From Sphingomonas yabuuchiae (GTDB lineage: Bacteria; Pseudomonadota; Alphaproteobacteria; Sphingomonadales; Sphingomonadaceae): DNA of 64,000 bases. The position numbers and the translations under genes were made by a program. How positions within the stretch are numbered: the stretch's first letter is position 1; each line of letters begins with the position of its first letter. This document shows positions 7,913 to 15,634 of the stretch, one piece after another. Where the stretch lies: NCBI RefSeq assembly GCF_014199595.1, contig NZ_JACHNX010000001.1:124001-188000 (forward strand). Direction: 5' to 3'. Below the pieces are notes generated by a model. It worked only from the letters and a program-made list of their open reading frames with translations, was not told where the DNA came from and made no database searches.

Positions 7913-7951
7913 TCCCCCTCGGCTGAATAAGCCTCCCTTTTCGGGCGTTGA

Positions 7952-7988
7952 GGCCCGGCGTTGCAGCGATGCGACGCCGGGCCTTTTC
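7952..7988 (+). terminator. Terminator of the cold-shock gene
   Basis: GGCCCGGCGT (7952-7961) pairs with ACGCCGGGCC (7974-7983), followed by TTTTC. It lies 40 bases after the stop codon. Confidence 0.85.
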
Positions 7989-8055
7989 GTTATCTGGGAT
8001 AGGAAGAACGGCGCGGTAATGAGAGCGGCTGTTCGTTGCTCAAATGGATGAGGGG

Positions 8056-8817
8056 TTATCCGTCGGCCTTGTGATCGCCGCGACGGCTCAGGCGAGAAAG
8101 CTGACGGGCCAGAACCTTGACGGCCACGGCATGGGCACCGACCCGTCCGATCGCAGAGGCCGCCTGATCCATGGTCCCGACCGCCTCGGCGGTGATCGTT
8201 GCCAGTTCCTGTGCCGCATCGCTTTGCGCGGCGGCGTGATCGAGCGAACGGGTCAGCAGTTCGTCCTGCTCGCTGACCAGCATCTCATAGGCCGCCACCA
8301 TGTCTCCTGCCGCGCCGATATCATGCGCAATGGCCAGCGCGCTGGCCCCGATATCGTCGGTGGCCGTCTTGGTCCGGGTCGCCAATACCGACATTTCCGT
8401 CGCGACCACGGTAAAGGCGCTGGCCCCCGATTCGGCCCGAGCGGCTTCGATTCGGGCATTCAGGCTGAGGATTCGGCTTTCCTGTGCGATGGTGGCGATG
8501 GCGGCGCTGATCGAGGCGACACGACCGATCGACTGGTCCAGCGTATCCACGATCGGCTTGTTGGCAGAGAGCGACTCGCGCGCCAGTGCCAGGGCTTCGG
8601 CCTGTTGCTTGACGGCGCCAGCCATGACGCCTGCCGCGGCCTCCAGACTTGCGGCGAGTGACGCCACACGCTCGGCCTGATCGCCCATGCCCCGGACGCT
8701 GGCGGTCGCGGCTTCCGCTTCCGACGCGACGCAGCCCGCAATATCGATCAGGCGGTCCGCGATATCACTCAGGTGCGCATCCAGGCTCGGCGCGACGGGC
8801 GACGCCTGTTGCGCCAT
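8056..8817 (-). CDS. Soluble methyl-accepting chemotaxis-type signalling protein
   Basis: The 253-residue protein has no membrane helix, HAMP or sensor domain. It is a long alpha-helical coiled coil containing the signalling hairpin tip, residues about 118-148 (LSLNARIEAARAES, then FTVVATEMSVLA), close to the classic IEAARAGE...FAVVA.EV..LA pattern that docks CheA and CheW. The start MAQQASPVAP is set by an ATGA overlap with the stop codon of the globin gene just upstream. The pair therefore looks like a globin-coupled sensor split into two polypeptides. No other chemotaxis gene lies in the window, so the downstream partner is unknown. Confidence 0.85.
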   Translation of the reverse strand: MAQQASPVAPSLDAHLSDIADRLIDIAGCVASEAEAATASVRGMGDQAERVASLAASLEAAAGVMAGAVKQQAEALALARESLSANKPIVDTLDQSIGRVASISAAIATIAQESRILSLNARIEAARAESGASAFTVVATEMSVLATRTKTATDDIGASALAIAHDIGAAGDMVAAYEMLVSEQDELLTRSLDHAAAQSDAAQELATITAEAVGTMDQAASAIGRVGAHAVAVKVLARQLSRLSRRGDHKADG

Positions 8818-9239
8818 CAGTGCGGTGTCTGGCGCGCAGCCGCCAACATCGTCTCGGACAGAATGGCATAGGCCGCGCCCCACGCAGCCTTGGTATCGCG
8901 GTCGAAACCGCCGCCCAGCCCGACACGCAGCGTTTCGATCAGCGCCGATCCGACCGCCTCATAATGATGGGGCTTGGCCCCATAGCCGACATGCCGAATC
9001 GCCAATTCGCGCGCCACCGGAACGACCGTGTCGAGCCGGTCGAGCGCATCGACGACCGTTGCCAATGTCAGGAACAGCTTGCGTCCCTGCGCCTCCATGT
9101 CGTTCCCGAACAGGGGACGGGTGTCGGGCGCCAGCGCGAAAAGTCGGCGATAGAATTCGGCAGCCGCCTGGTCCGTCAGGGGAAGGACCGCAGCGAAGCT
9201 GTCCTGGACAAGGTCGATCTGATGAGCCGTGAGCATCAT
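8817..9239 (-). CDS. Single-domain globin
   Basis: The 140-residue protein aligns by eye with Vitreoscilla haemoglobin and flavohaemoglobin head domains. Tyr30 fits position B10, Phe44 fits CD1 (RPLFGND), Gln51 may be E7, and His83 (AIRHVGYGAKPHHY) is the likely proximal haem ligand. It has no FAD/NAD reductase domain, so it binds O2, NO or CO but needs another partner to act as an enzyme. Its TGA overlaps the ATG of the following signalling protein, which suggests that it supplies the gas-sensing input. A second start codon follows immediately (Met-Met). No strong ribosome binding site is visible. Confidence 0.88.
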   Translation of the reverse strand: MMLTAHQIDLVQDSFAAVLPLTDQAAAEFYRRLFALAPDTRPLFGNDMEAQGRKLFLTLATVVDALDRLDTVVPVARELAIRHVGYGAKPHHYEAVGSALIETLRVGLGGGFDRDTKAAWGAAYAILSETMLAAARQTPH

Positions 9240-9488
9240 TTTACACTAAGCGCCGGAGTGGAAACGAACCCTTAAGATCCTTGTGTAACCACTATGGTAC
9301 CAGAATTGGGTCCGGTGGTTTTTTCACTGCGAACTCAAGGCTATGGATCGTGGAGTGTCGATGGACCTGCGCGACGTCCCAGCTCAATTATTTGCTGGCA
9401 TCCCAATAACCATGGCGCTTGCCTCGGCCATTTTCCAATTGTACCAATCGATAAAGACTGATCTTTCTGGTCGAGAAGGGACGTGAAT

Positions 9489-9950
9489 ATGCGCCAGCCC
9501 CTGCCACCATTCACCACCGAAACCGCCATGCAAAAGGTGCGCGCGGCCGAAGATGCCTGGAACAGCCGTGATCCCGAACGGGTCGCGCTGGCCTATACGC
9601 CCGACTGCCCCTGGCGGAATCGCGATCGGTTCCTGGCGGGGCACGACGCGATCGTCGCCTTCCTCCGGGACAAATGGGAACGCGAGCAGGACTATCGGCT
9701 CATCAAGGAAATCTGGGCGCATCAGGACAGCCGGATCGCGGTGCGCTTCGCCTATGAATGGCATGACGCGCAGGGGCAGTGGTTCCGATCCTATGGCAAT
9801 GAGAATTGGGACTTTGCCGAGGACGGCCGGATGCGGCGGCGGATCGCGTCGATCAACGATCTGGCGATCAGCGAGGAGGCACGGTTGTTCCACTGGCCGC
9901 TCGGCACCCGCCCGGCGGATCATCCCGGCTTGAGCGAATTAGGCCTCTAA
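9489..9950 (+). CDS. NTF2-like protein, DUF1348 type
   Basis: This 153-residue protein has the SnoaL/NTF2-like cone fold typical of DUF1348: [19 protein letters not shown] near the start, then [18 protein letters not shown] and a beta-rich half with [19 protein letters not shown]. No enzymatic role is established for the group. The ATG at 9489 is chosen because AGAAGGGA lies seven bases before it; the GTG two codons earlier is too close. The TetR gene begins two bases after its stop codon, so the two are co-transcribed. Confidence 0.85.
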   Translation: MRQPLPPFTTETAMQKVRAAEDAWNSRDPERVALAYTPDCPWRNRDRFLAGHDAIVAFLRDKWEREQDYRLIKEIWAHQDSRIAVRFAYEWHDAQGQWFRSYGNENWDFAEDGRMRRRIASINDLAISEEARLFHWPLGTRPADHPGLSELGL

Positions 9951-9952
9951 CA

Positions 9953-10525
9953 ATGGCGCGGATGATCGCCGAGCGCGCCGACGCACTGCCGGGGTTGGCC
10001 GAGGTGTTTCGCGAATATGGCTATGCGGGTGCCAGCCTGTCGCTGATCGGCACCGCGACCGGGCTGGGGCGGGGGAGCCTCTACCACTTCTTTCCCGGCG
10101 GGAAGCAGGAGATGGCCGCCGCCGTGCTGGCCGATGTCGCAGGCTGGTTCGATGCCGCGATCTTCACGCCGCTGGAGCAGGCCGACGATCCGCGCGCCGG
10201 GATCGATGCGATGATGGTCGAGGTCGACCGCTATTTCCGCTCGGGGCAGCGGGCCTGTCTGATCGGGGCCTGGGGACTGGGCGCGACGCGTGATCCCTTT
10301 GCCGATTCGATCGCGGGCTATTTCCGGCGCTGGATCGCCGCGCTCCAGACGCTCTTGGCGCGCGGCGGCGTGGCGGAGGATCATGCCGCCACGCTGGCGC
10401 AGGATGTGGTCAGCGGCATCCAGGGCGCGGTCGTGCTGTCCCGCGCGCTGAACGATACTTCGCTTTTCCGCGCGACGCTGGGGCGGCTGACGGCGCGGCT
10501 CTACACCGCGCTCGCCGCCGCCTGA
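9953..10525 (+). CDS. TetR/AcrR family transcriptional regulator
   Basis: The 190-residue protein starts with a TetR helix-turn-helix: LPGLAEVFREYGYAGASLS, then GTATGLGRGSLYHFFPGGKQ. The C-terminal ligand domain resembles the LmrA/YxaF type (ACLIGAWGLGATRDPF). It most likely represses its own operon, which includes the NTF2-like gene. The ligand is unknown. It converges on the PLP enzyme gene with only four bases between the stop codons. Confidence 0.9.
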   Translation: MARMIAERADALPGLAEVFREYGYAGASLSLIGTATGLGRGSLYHFFPGGKQEMAAAVLADVAGWFDAAIFTPLEQADDPRAGIDAMMVEVDRYFRSGQRACLIGAWGLGATRDPFADSIAGYFRRWIAALQTLLARGGVAEDHAATLAQDVVSGIQGAVVLSRALNDTSLFRATLGRLTARLYTALAAA

Positions 10526-10529
10526 ACGA

Positions 10530-11858
10530 TCAGATCGCAGCGAGCGCCTGTTCGCAATCGGCGATCAGGTCATCGGCATCCTCGACCCCGATCGAGATGC
10601 GCACCAGATTGTCGGTGATGCCCAGCGCCGCCTTGCGCTCGTCGGGCACCGAGAGGTGCGTCATGGCGGCGGGGTGGCTGGCCAGCGTCTCGGTCCCGCC
10701 GAGGCTGACCGCCAGCTTGGCGATGCGGAGCGCGTCGAGGAAGCGGAAGGATTCCGCCTCGCCGCCCTTCAGATACAGCGAGAAGGTCGATCCGCCGCCG
10801 GTGCAGTGGCGGCGGTAAATGTCCGCCTGCCGATCCATCCCCGGCGTGCTTTCCAGAAAGCCGAGATAGCCGACCCGCTCCACCTTGGGATGATCGCGTA
10901 GATAGGCGCAGACCTTGGCCGCATTCTCGCCCGCGCGGCTCATGCGCAGCTCCAGCGTCTCCAGCGAACGCAGGAGCATCCAGGCGGTATTGGGGTCGCA
11001 GATGGTGCCGATGGTGTTGCGCATCGAACGGATGGTGGCGATGTGCGCCTTCGACCCCAGCACGCCGCCCGTGACCAGATCCGAATGGCCGCCCGCATAT
11101 TTGGTGAGCGAATAGACGACCAGATCGGCCCCGTGCTTGAGCGGACGCTGCCACAGCGGGCCGAGGAACGTGTTGTCGATCGCGATCGGCGGCCTCTCGG
11201 CGTGATCGGCAAAGACCGCATCGCGTGCGGCCGCCACCGCCTCGATATCGACCAGCGCGTTGGTCGGGTTGGCGGGGCTTTCGAGATAGATCATCGGCAC
11301 GCGGCCCATGCCCGCCGCCTTGGTCAGCACCGCGTCGATCTCCTCGCGCGTCGCGCCCGCGGGGAAGTCGAGCCACTGGACGCCGAACCGGCCCAGGATG
11401 CGCCCGATCAGCGTTTCGGTCGCGGCATAGAGCGGGCCGGAATGGACGATCACGTCGCCCGGCTGAACCATCGACAGGAACAGGGTGGCGATCGCCGCCA
11501 TGCCGCTGGAGAAGGTCAGCGCGTCCTCCGCCTCGTCCCAGATGGCTAGGCGGTCCTCCAAGATTTCCTGGTTGGGTCCGTTGAAGCGCGAATAGACCAG
11601 GCCGTCGGCGCCGCCGGGACGCTTGCCGGTCACCCCCTCGAAATGCCGCTTGCCCGCCGCCGCATTGGGGAAGACGAAGGTCGAGGTCAGGAAGATCGGC
11701 GGCTTCAGCGAGCCTTCGGACAGCACCGGGTCGAAGCCATGACCCATCATCAGCGTGGAGGGCTTCAGCTTGCGGTCGCCGATGCTAGTCACATCGCTCT
11801 TGGCGGCCGTGTTCGGGTCTTGCGGCGGGACGCCGGTCAGATCGGATTCGGTCGGCAT
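10530..11858 (-). CDS. Cystathionine gamma-synthase family PLP enzyme
   Basis: This 442-residue Cys/Met-metabolism enzyme has the PLP-binding lysine in SLTKYAGGHSD, the phosphate-binding SSGMAAIATL, and the C-terminal signature NLVRISIGVEDADDLI. By family it could be a cystathionine gamma-synthase, a gamma-lyase or an O-acylhomoserine sulfhydrylase; the sequence alone does not decide. About 35 N-terminal residues precede the conserved domain. The start MPTESDL is chosen because GAGGAG lies six bases upstream; the frame extends a further 14 codons. Confidence 0.88.
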   Translation of the reverse strand: MPTESDLTGVPPQDPNTAAKSDVTSIGDRKLKPSTLMMGHGFDPVLSEGSLKPPIFLTSTFVFPNAAAGKRHFEGVTGKRPGGADGLVYSRFNGPNQEILEDRLAIWDEAEDALTFSSGMAAIATLFLSMVQPGDVIVHSGPLYAATETLIGRILGRFGVQWLDFPAGATREEIDAVLTKAAGMGRVPMIYLESPANPTNALVDIEAVAAARDAVFADHAERPPIAIDNTFLGPLWQRPLKHGADLVVYSLTKYAGGHSDLVTGGVLGSKAHIATIRSMRNTIGTICDPNTAWMLLRSLETLELRMSRAGENAAKVCAYLRDHPKVERVGYLGFLESTPGMDRQADIYRRHCTGGGSTFSLYLKGGEAESFRFLDALRIAKLAVSLGGTETLASHPAAMTHLSVPDERKAALGITDNLVRISIGVEDADDLIADCEQALAAI

Positions 11859-11937
11859 GTCGGTCTCCTCGGGAACGGATGCCGCTCTGTCGGCGGCCAT
11901 GTCCCCAGGATAACGCGGCGAATGGCTTTGGCGAGGC

Positions 11938-12702
11938 TCAGGCGAGGCCGATCAGCGAAATCTGGCGACCGTAAGAGGGTTCGTTGCGGTGCGTCGCGCG
12001 GCGGAAGCTGAAGAAGCGGTCCTCCTGCGCATAGGTGTCCTCACCCAGCGCCGCGACGCGCGCAACACCTGCGGCGGCCAGGCGGTGGACGACATAGGCT
12101 TCCAGGTCGAACTGATAGTGATCCGCGCGGGTGCCGTCGGCGAAGAAGCGCTCATTCTCGGGTTCGGCCTCGGCGAAGCGGCGTAGGAAGGCGGCGTCGA
12201 CTTCATAGCTGGCGCGGGCGATGCACGGGCCGATGGCGGCGGCGATCCGCTCACGCCGGGCACCCAGCGCCTCCATCGCGAGCAAGGTCGCATCGGTGAT
12301 CCCGCCCAGTGCACCCTTCCACCCGGCATGGGCCGCGCCGATGACGCCCGCTTGCGGATCGGCGAACAGCACCGGCGCGCAATCGGCGGTCAGAATGCCG
12401 AGCAGCAGGCCCGGTCGGTCCGTCACCAGCGCATCGCCATGTGGGCGGACATCGTCCTCGGGCGGAGACAGCAGCGTCACCGCCTCTGCCGAGTGAATCT
12501 GGTAGCAGGTGATCAGCCGCGAACCGGGCAGCACCGCATCGCGCGCGCGGCGGCGATTCTCGGCGACCGCATCGGCATCGTCCTCCGAACCCAGCCCGAC
12601 ATTCAACCCGCCATGGATCCCTGCCGACACGCCGCCGCGCCGCCCGAGAAAGCCGTGCGCGATAGGCTCCAACAGGGGCGTGCGAAGGGTTTCGATGGTC
12701 AT
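11938..12702 (-). CDS. pgeF: Peptidoglycan editing factor PgeF (YfiH/laccase-domain)
   Basis: This 254-residue protein belongs to the DUF152/YfiH family, which clears wrongly built muropeptides and shows purine nucleoside phosphorylase-like activity. The zinc site is visible: His in TCYQIHSAEAV, Cys in LTADCAPV, and His in GAAHAGWKG. Conserved IGPCI also appears. The ATG overlaps the stop codon of the GNAT gene as ATGA, making it last of the lgt-midA-GNAT-pgeF operon. The 85 upstream codons of the open frame are inside the GNAT gene and are excluded. Confidence 0.93.
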   Translation of the reverse strand: MTIETLRTPLLEPIAHGFLGRRGGVSAGIHGGLNVGLGSEDDADAVAENRRRARDAVLPGSRLITCYQIHSAEAVTLLSPPEDDVRPHGDALVTDRPGLLLGILTADCAPVLFADPQAGVIGAAHAGWKGALGGITDATLLAMEALGARRERIAAAIGPCIARASYEVDAAFLRRFAEAEPENERFFADGTRADHYQFDLEAYVVHRLAAAGVARVAALGEDTYAQEDRFFSFRRATHRNEPSYGRQISLIGLA

Positions 12703-13208
12703 AGCGACAGCCTCATGATCCGGTCCTCGTCGATCGTCCCGCCGACGGGGAAGTCGTAGCGCCCGACATCGACAAAGCCGTAGCGGGCGTAAAAGGCCTT
12801 GGCCCGGTGATTGTCGACATAGACCGACAGGATCAACTCGCCCGCCCCGCGTGCCCGCGCGGTGGCGATGGCCCAGTCCATCAGGACGGGGCCGACGCCC
12901 GCGCCCAGATGGCTGGAGGCGACATAGAGCTGATAGAGTTCGACCGCATCCTCGGGCCATTCGCCGGGAAAACCCACGGGTCCGATCTTGGCGAAGCCGA
13001 TGATCGCATCATCCTCGGTTGCGAGCCGGATGGTGAAGTCGGCATGGCCGATTTGGGCAGGCAGCCCTTCGGGGCCGAAGGCTTCATCCAGAAAGGCGTT
13101 CAGGTCGGCGGGTGGATAGAGATGGCCGAAGGTGTCGGTGAAGGCGGCGCGCGCCATCGCGGCCAGCGCCTCGCCATCGCCGGGCATGGCGTCCCGATAG
13201 GCGATCAT
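12699..13208 (-). CDS. GNAT family N-acetyltransferase
   Basis: The 169-residue protein has the GNAT fold: YQLYVASSHLGAGVGPVLM gives the acetyl-CoA pyrophosphate loop in a slightly altered form (HLGAGVG), followed by ELILSVYVDNHRAKAFYARYGF, the usual C-terminal motif. The substrate is unknown. Start and stop both overlap neighbours as ATGA (midA before, pgeF after), so it is tightly coupled to cell-envelope genes. Confidence 0.88.
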   Translation of the reverse strand: MIAYRDAMPGDGEALAAMARAAFTDTFGHLYPPADLNAFLDEAFGPEGLPAQIGHADFTIRLATEDDAIIGFAKIGPVGFPGEWPEDAVELYQLYVASSHLGAGVGPVLMDWAIATARARGAGELILSVYVDNHRAKAFYARYGFVDVGRYDFPVGGTIDEDRIMRLSL

Positions 13209-14287
13209 TCGCCATAGCCCGCAGGCACCGGCCAGTCGGGCCGGGTGACTGCCAGCGCGCGGAACAGCGTGCCCATGTCCTGCATCAGCCGGTTGCGATC
13301 TGCGAGCAGCGCGTCGGCCCGGTCGGGATGCGCGCGGGCGAGGCTGGCGGTCCGCTGGTCGATGCCGAGTGCGCCCAGCAGGTCGCGCTGCGTCACCGGA
13401 CCGAAGGCGGCCAAACCGCTCCCTTGCGCAGCGGCGGCCAGTGTCGTGAAGTCGACATGCGCGCTCAGATCCTGCTCGCCCGGCCGGTCGAAGGGGTTGG
13501 CATAGGCATGGCCGCGCACCGCCTGCAGCGTGTCGGCGATGGCGGGGCCTTCATAACCATAGTCGACGATCAGGGCGGCGCCGCCCTGCGCGGCGATCCG
13601 CGCCGATAGCGTGCGCATCACCGCGACGCTGGCAGGGGAAACCTCGATCACCGATCCGGCCTCGGCCTCACGCAGCGGCTCGGGGATGATCTCGCCCGGC
13701 ACCGGGGGGCCCGCGATCGGCAGAAAGAGCAGGTCCTGCGCCGCGACCAGCCGCTCGTGCCAGCCCTCGCCGCGACGGACGAGCTGGCGGATGGGCAGCG
13801 CGTCGAAAAACTCGTTGGCGACGACGATCAGCGGTCGGTCGGTCGGCAGCGTCTCGACCGAGTCGTGCCACTGCGCATCGGCCACGCGCTCACCCTGCGC
13901 GGTGCGCAGCGTGGCGCTGGTCTCGACGAAATGGATGCCGGGCGTGAAGCCCGCCTTGGCCATGGCGCGCCGGGCATCGGCGGCAAGGGTTCCGCGCCCC
14001 GGCCCCAGCTCGACCCAATATGCCTCCGGCCGCCCCGTCCGGTCCCACAGGTCGGCGCACCACAGGCCGACCAGTTCGCCGAACATCTGGCTGATCTCGG
14101 GGCTGGTGGTGAAGTCGCCGCCCGCGCCGAGCGGATCGCGCGTGCCGTAATAATGCGCATTGGCCGCGGCCATGAACTGCGCCACCGGGATCGGCCCGGC
14201 CAGCGCAATGGCGCGCGCGAGCCGTTCGGGCAGCGCGTCCTCGGGCTCCGGCTTGTGATCGGCGGGGGGGATCAGCGGGTTCGTCAT
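13205..14287 (-). CDS. MidA/NDUFAF7-family SAM-dependent methyltransferase
   Basis: The 360-residue protein belongs to the DUF185/MidA family; the mitochondrial relative NDUFAF7 methylates an arginine in complex I. The SAM motif is ELGPGRGTLAADARRAM, followed by FVETSATLR and VANEFFDALPIRQLV, and an N-terminal block with YYGTRDPLGAGGDFTTSPEI typical of the family. A role in bacterial complex I assembly is inference. It lies 40 bases after lgt and its stop codon overlaps the start of the GNAT gene. Confidence 0.9.
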   Translation of the reverse strand: MTNPLIPPADHKPEPEDALPERLARAIALAGPIPVAQFMAAANAHYYGTRDPLGAGGDFTTSPEISQMFGELVGLWCADLWDRTGRPEAYWVELGPGRGTLAADARRAMAKAGFTPGIHFVETSATLRTAQGERVADAQWHDSVETLPTDRPLIVVANEFFDALPIRQLVRRGEGWHERLVAAQDLLFLPIAGPPVPGEIIPEPLREAEAGSVIEVSPASVAVMRTLSARIAAQGGAALIVDYGYEGPAIADTLQAVRGHAYANPFDRPGEQDLSAHVDFTTLAAAAQGSGLAAFGPVTQRDLLGALGIDQRTASLARAHPDRADALLADRNRLMQDMGTLFRALAVTRPDWPVPAGYGE

Positions 14288-14327
14288 GAACCCGCTCTGC
14301 CGATCCCATTCCTTCGCCGCAAGGGGA

Positions 14328-15224
14328 TCAGGAAACGCTGTCGGGTCCCGCGATCGGCTCGACCCGGACGCGGCGCGCCTTGGCGGTGTTCATCAGGTAC
14401 AGACCGCCCAGGATCATCGGCACGCAGAGCCACTGGCCCATGTGCAGCCCGGTCATCTGGGCAAAGGCGCGTAGTTGCTGGTCGGGTTCGCGGAAGAATT
14501 CGACGATGAAGCGTGCAATGCCATAGCCGAGCAGGAACAGGCCCGACAGCTTGCCCGGATCGTAACGTGCCTTGGTGCGCCAGAAGGCAAAGCTCATCAC
14601 GGCGAACAGGACCAGACCCTCCAGCCCGGCCTCGTAAAGCTGGCTGGGATGGCGGGCAGGGTCTGGCAGGCCGAAGGGCACGGTGCGCGGGAAGATGATC
14701 GCCCAGGGGGCGTCCGACGGCTTGCCCCACAGTTCGCCGTTCACGAAATTGGCGAGGCGGCCTAAGAACAGTCCGACCGGCGCGGCGCAGACCAGATAGT
14801 CCAGGATGCGCAGCCAGCTGAGCTTGTGCTTGCGCGCGAACAGAATGACGCCGATCCCCGTGCCCGCCGCGCCGCCATGGAAGCTCATGCCGCCGTCCCA
14901 CAGCCGCACGATATGCAGCGGGTGGAGGAACATCTCGGGCGCGTAGAAGATCACATAACCGATCCGCCCGCCCAGGATGATGCCCAGCGTGGCATAGAAG
15001 ACCAGATCGTCGGCATGCGCCCGCGACATCGGCGCGCCGGGTCGGTCGAGCATCTTGCCCAGATACCACCAGCCGAACAGGATGCCGGTGATATAGGCCA
15101 GGCTGTACCAGCGCAGCGTGAAGAAGCCGATCGAGAACACATCCGGGTGCAACCCCAGATCCTCGAACCGGATATGGCCGCTGGCGGCCGCGAGCCCAGT
15201 GGCGGCAAGCATGGAGAGGATCAA
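14328..15224 (-). CDS. lgt: Prolipoprotein diacylglyceryl transferase Lgt
   Basis: Lgt attaches diacylglycerol to the lipobox cysteine of prolipoproteins in the inner membrane. The 298-residue protein has about seven membrane segments and the family signature [13 protein letters not shown], along with [17 protein letters not shown] and [12 protein letters not shown]. It heads the operon lgt-midA-GNAT-pgeF. Likely substrates in this window are the OmpA-like and M23 lipoproteins. Confidence 0.97.
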   Translation of the reverse strand: MILSMLAATGLAAASGHIRFEDLGLHPDVFSIGFFTLRWYSLAYITGILFGWWYLGKMLDRPGAPMSRAHADDLVFYATLGIILGGRIGYVIFYAPEMFLHPLHIVRLWDGGMSFHGGAAGTGIGVILFARKHKLSWLRILDYLVCAAPVGLFLGRLANFVNGELWGKPSDAPWAIIFPRTVPFGLPDPARHPSQLYEAGLEGLVLFAVMSFAFWRTKARYDPGKLSGLFLLGYGIARFIVEFFREPDQQLRAFAQMTGLHMGQWLCVPMILGGLYLMNTAKARRVRVEPIAGPDSVS

Positions 15225-15634
15225 ATGCGTTTCCCTTTCTGGTCCGCTTCATAGAGCGGTCGTGGGACAACACCAAGACATGGGTTCGGTGCCGTCCTGT
15301 ATGGGGTGCGGGGTGGGGCGTGGCCTGACCTGACCTGACCTGGAATCACGCGAAGCCGCGAAGACACGAAGAAGAATGGTTCGCGCAGAGGCGCGGAGGA
15401 CGCAGAGGTGTCTGGCCCGGCCGCAAGGCCATTCCATCTTCATGAGCGACGCGGTCTGCCGATCGAGACGGCGGGATGCCCATGCCGCTGGTCCCCCTCT
15501 GCGTCCTCTGCGCCTCTGCGCGCAAAAAGACCTTCGCGTCTTTGCGTCTTCGCGTGAACAATCGACACCCTCGCTTTGAGACAACGAAACCCCCCGCTTG
15601 CCTGCGCGCCCTTGTCCGCTAAGGCTCGGCCGCG
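15225..15634. other. Gap with a large family B repeat
   Basis: The 410 bases between the divergent lgt and oxidoreductase genes hold a short TGACC tandem run (about 15324-15342) and a long family-B inverted repeat. Short open frames across the repeat are built from the repeat itself and are not called. Confidence 0.65.
15347..15558. repeat. Family B long inverted repeat, copy 1
   Basis: The left arm has CACGCGAAGCCGCGAAGACA and then GCGCAGAGGCGCGGAGGACG; the right arm carries the reverse complements, CCTCTGCGTCCTCTGCGCC and then TTCGCGTCTTTGCGTCTTCG. The arms are imperfect and surround a centre of about 100 bases. Similar structures occur at 53129-53350 and 58155-58312. Confidence 0.8.

Noticed and set aside
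11830..11937. SAM riboswitch before the PLP trans-sulfuration gene
   Set aside because: The leader is short and none of the SAM-II or SAM-I core elements can be seen.
15346..15561. Short frames within the family-B repeat near 15.4 kb
   Set aside because: They are translations of the GAGGCGCGGAG-type repeat itself and have no independent support.
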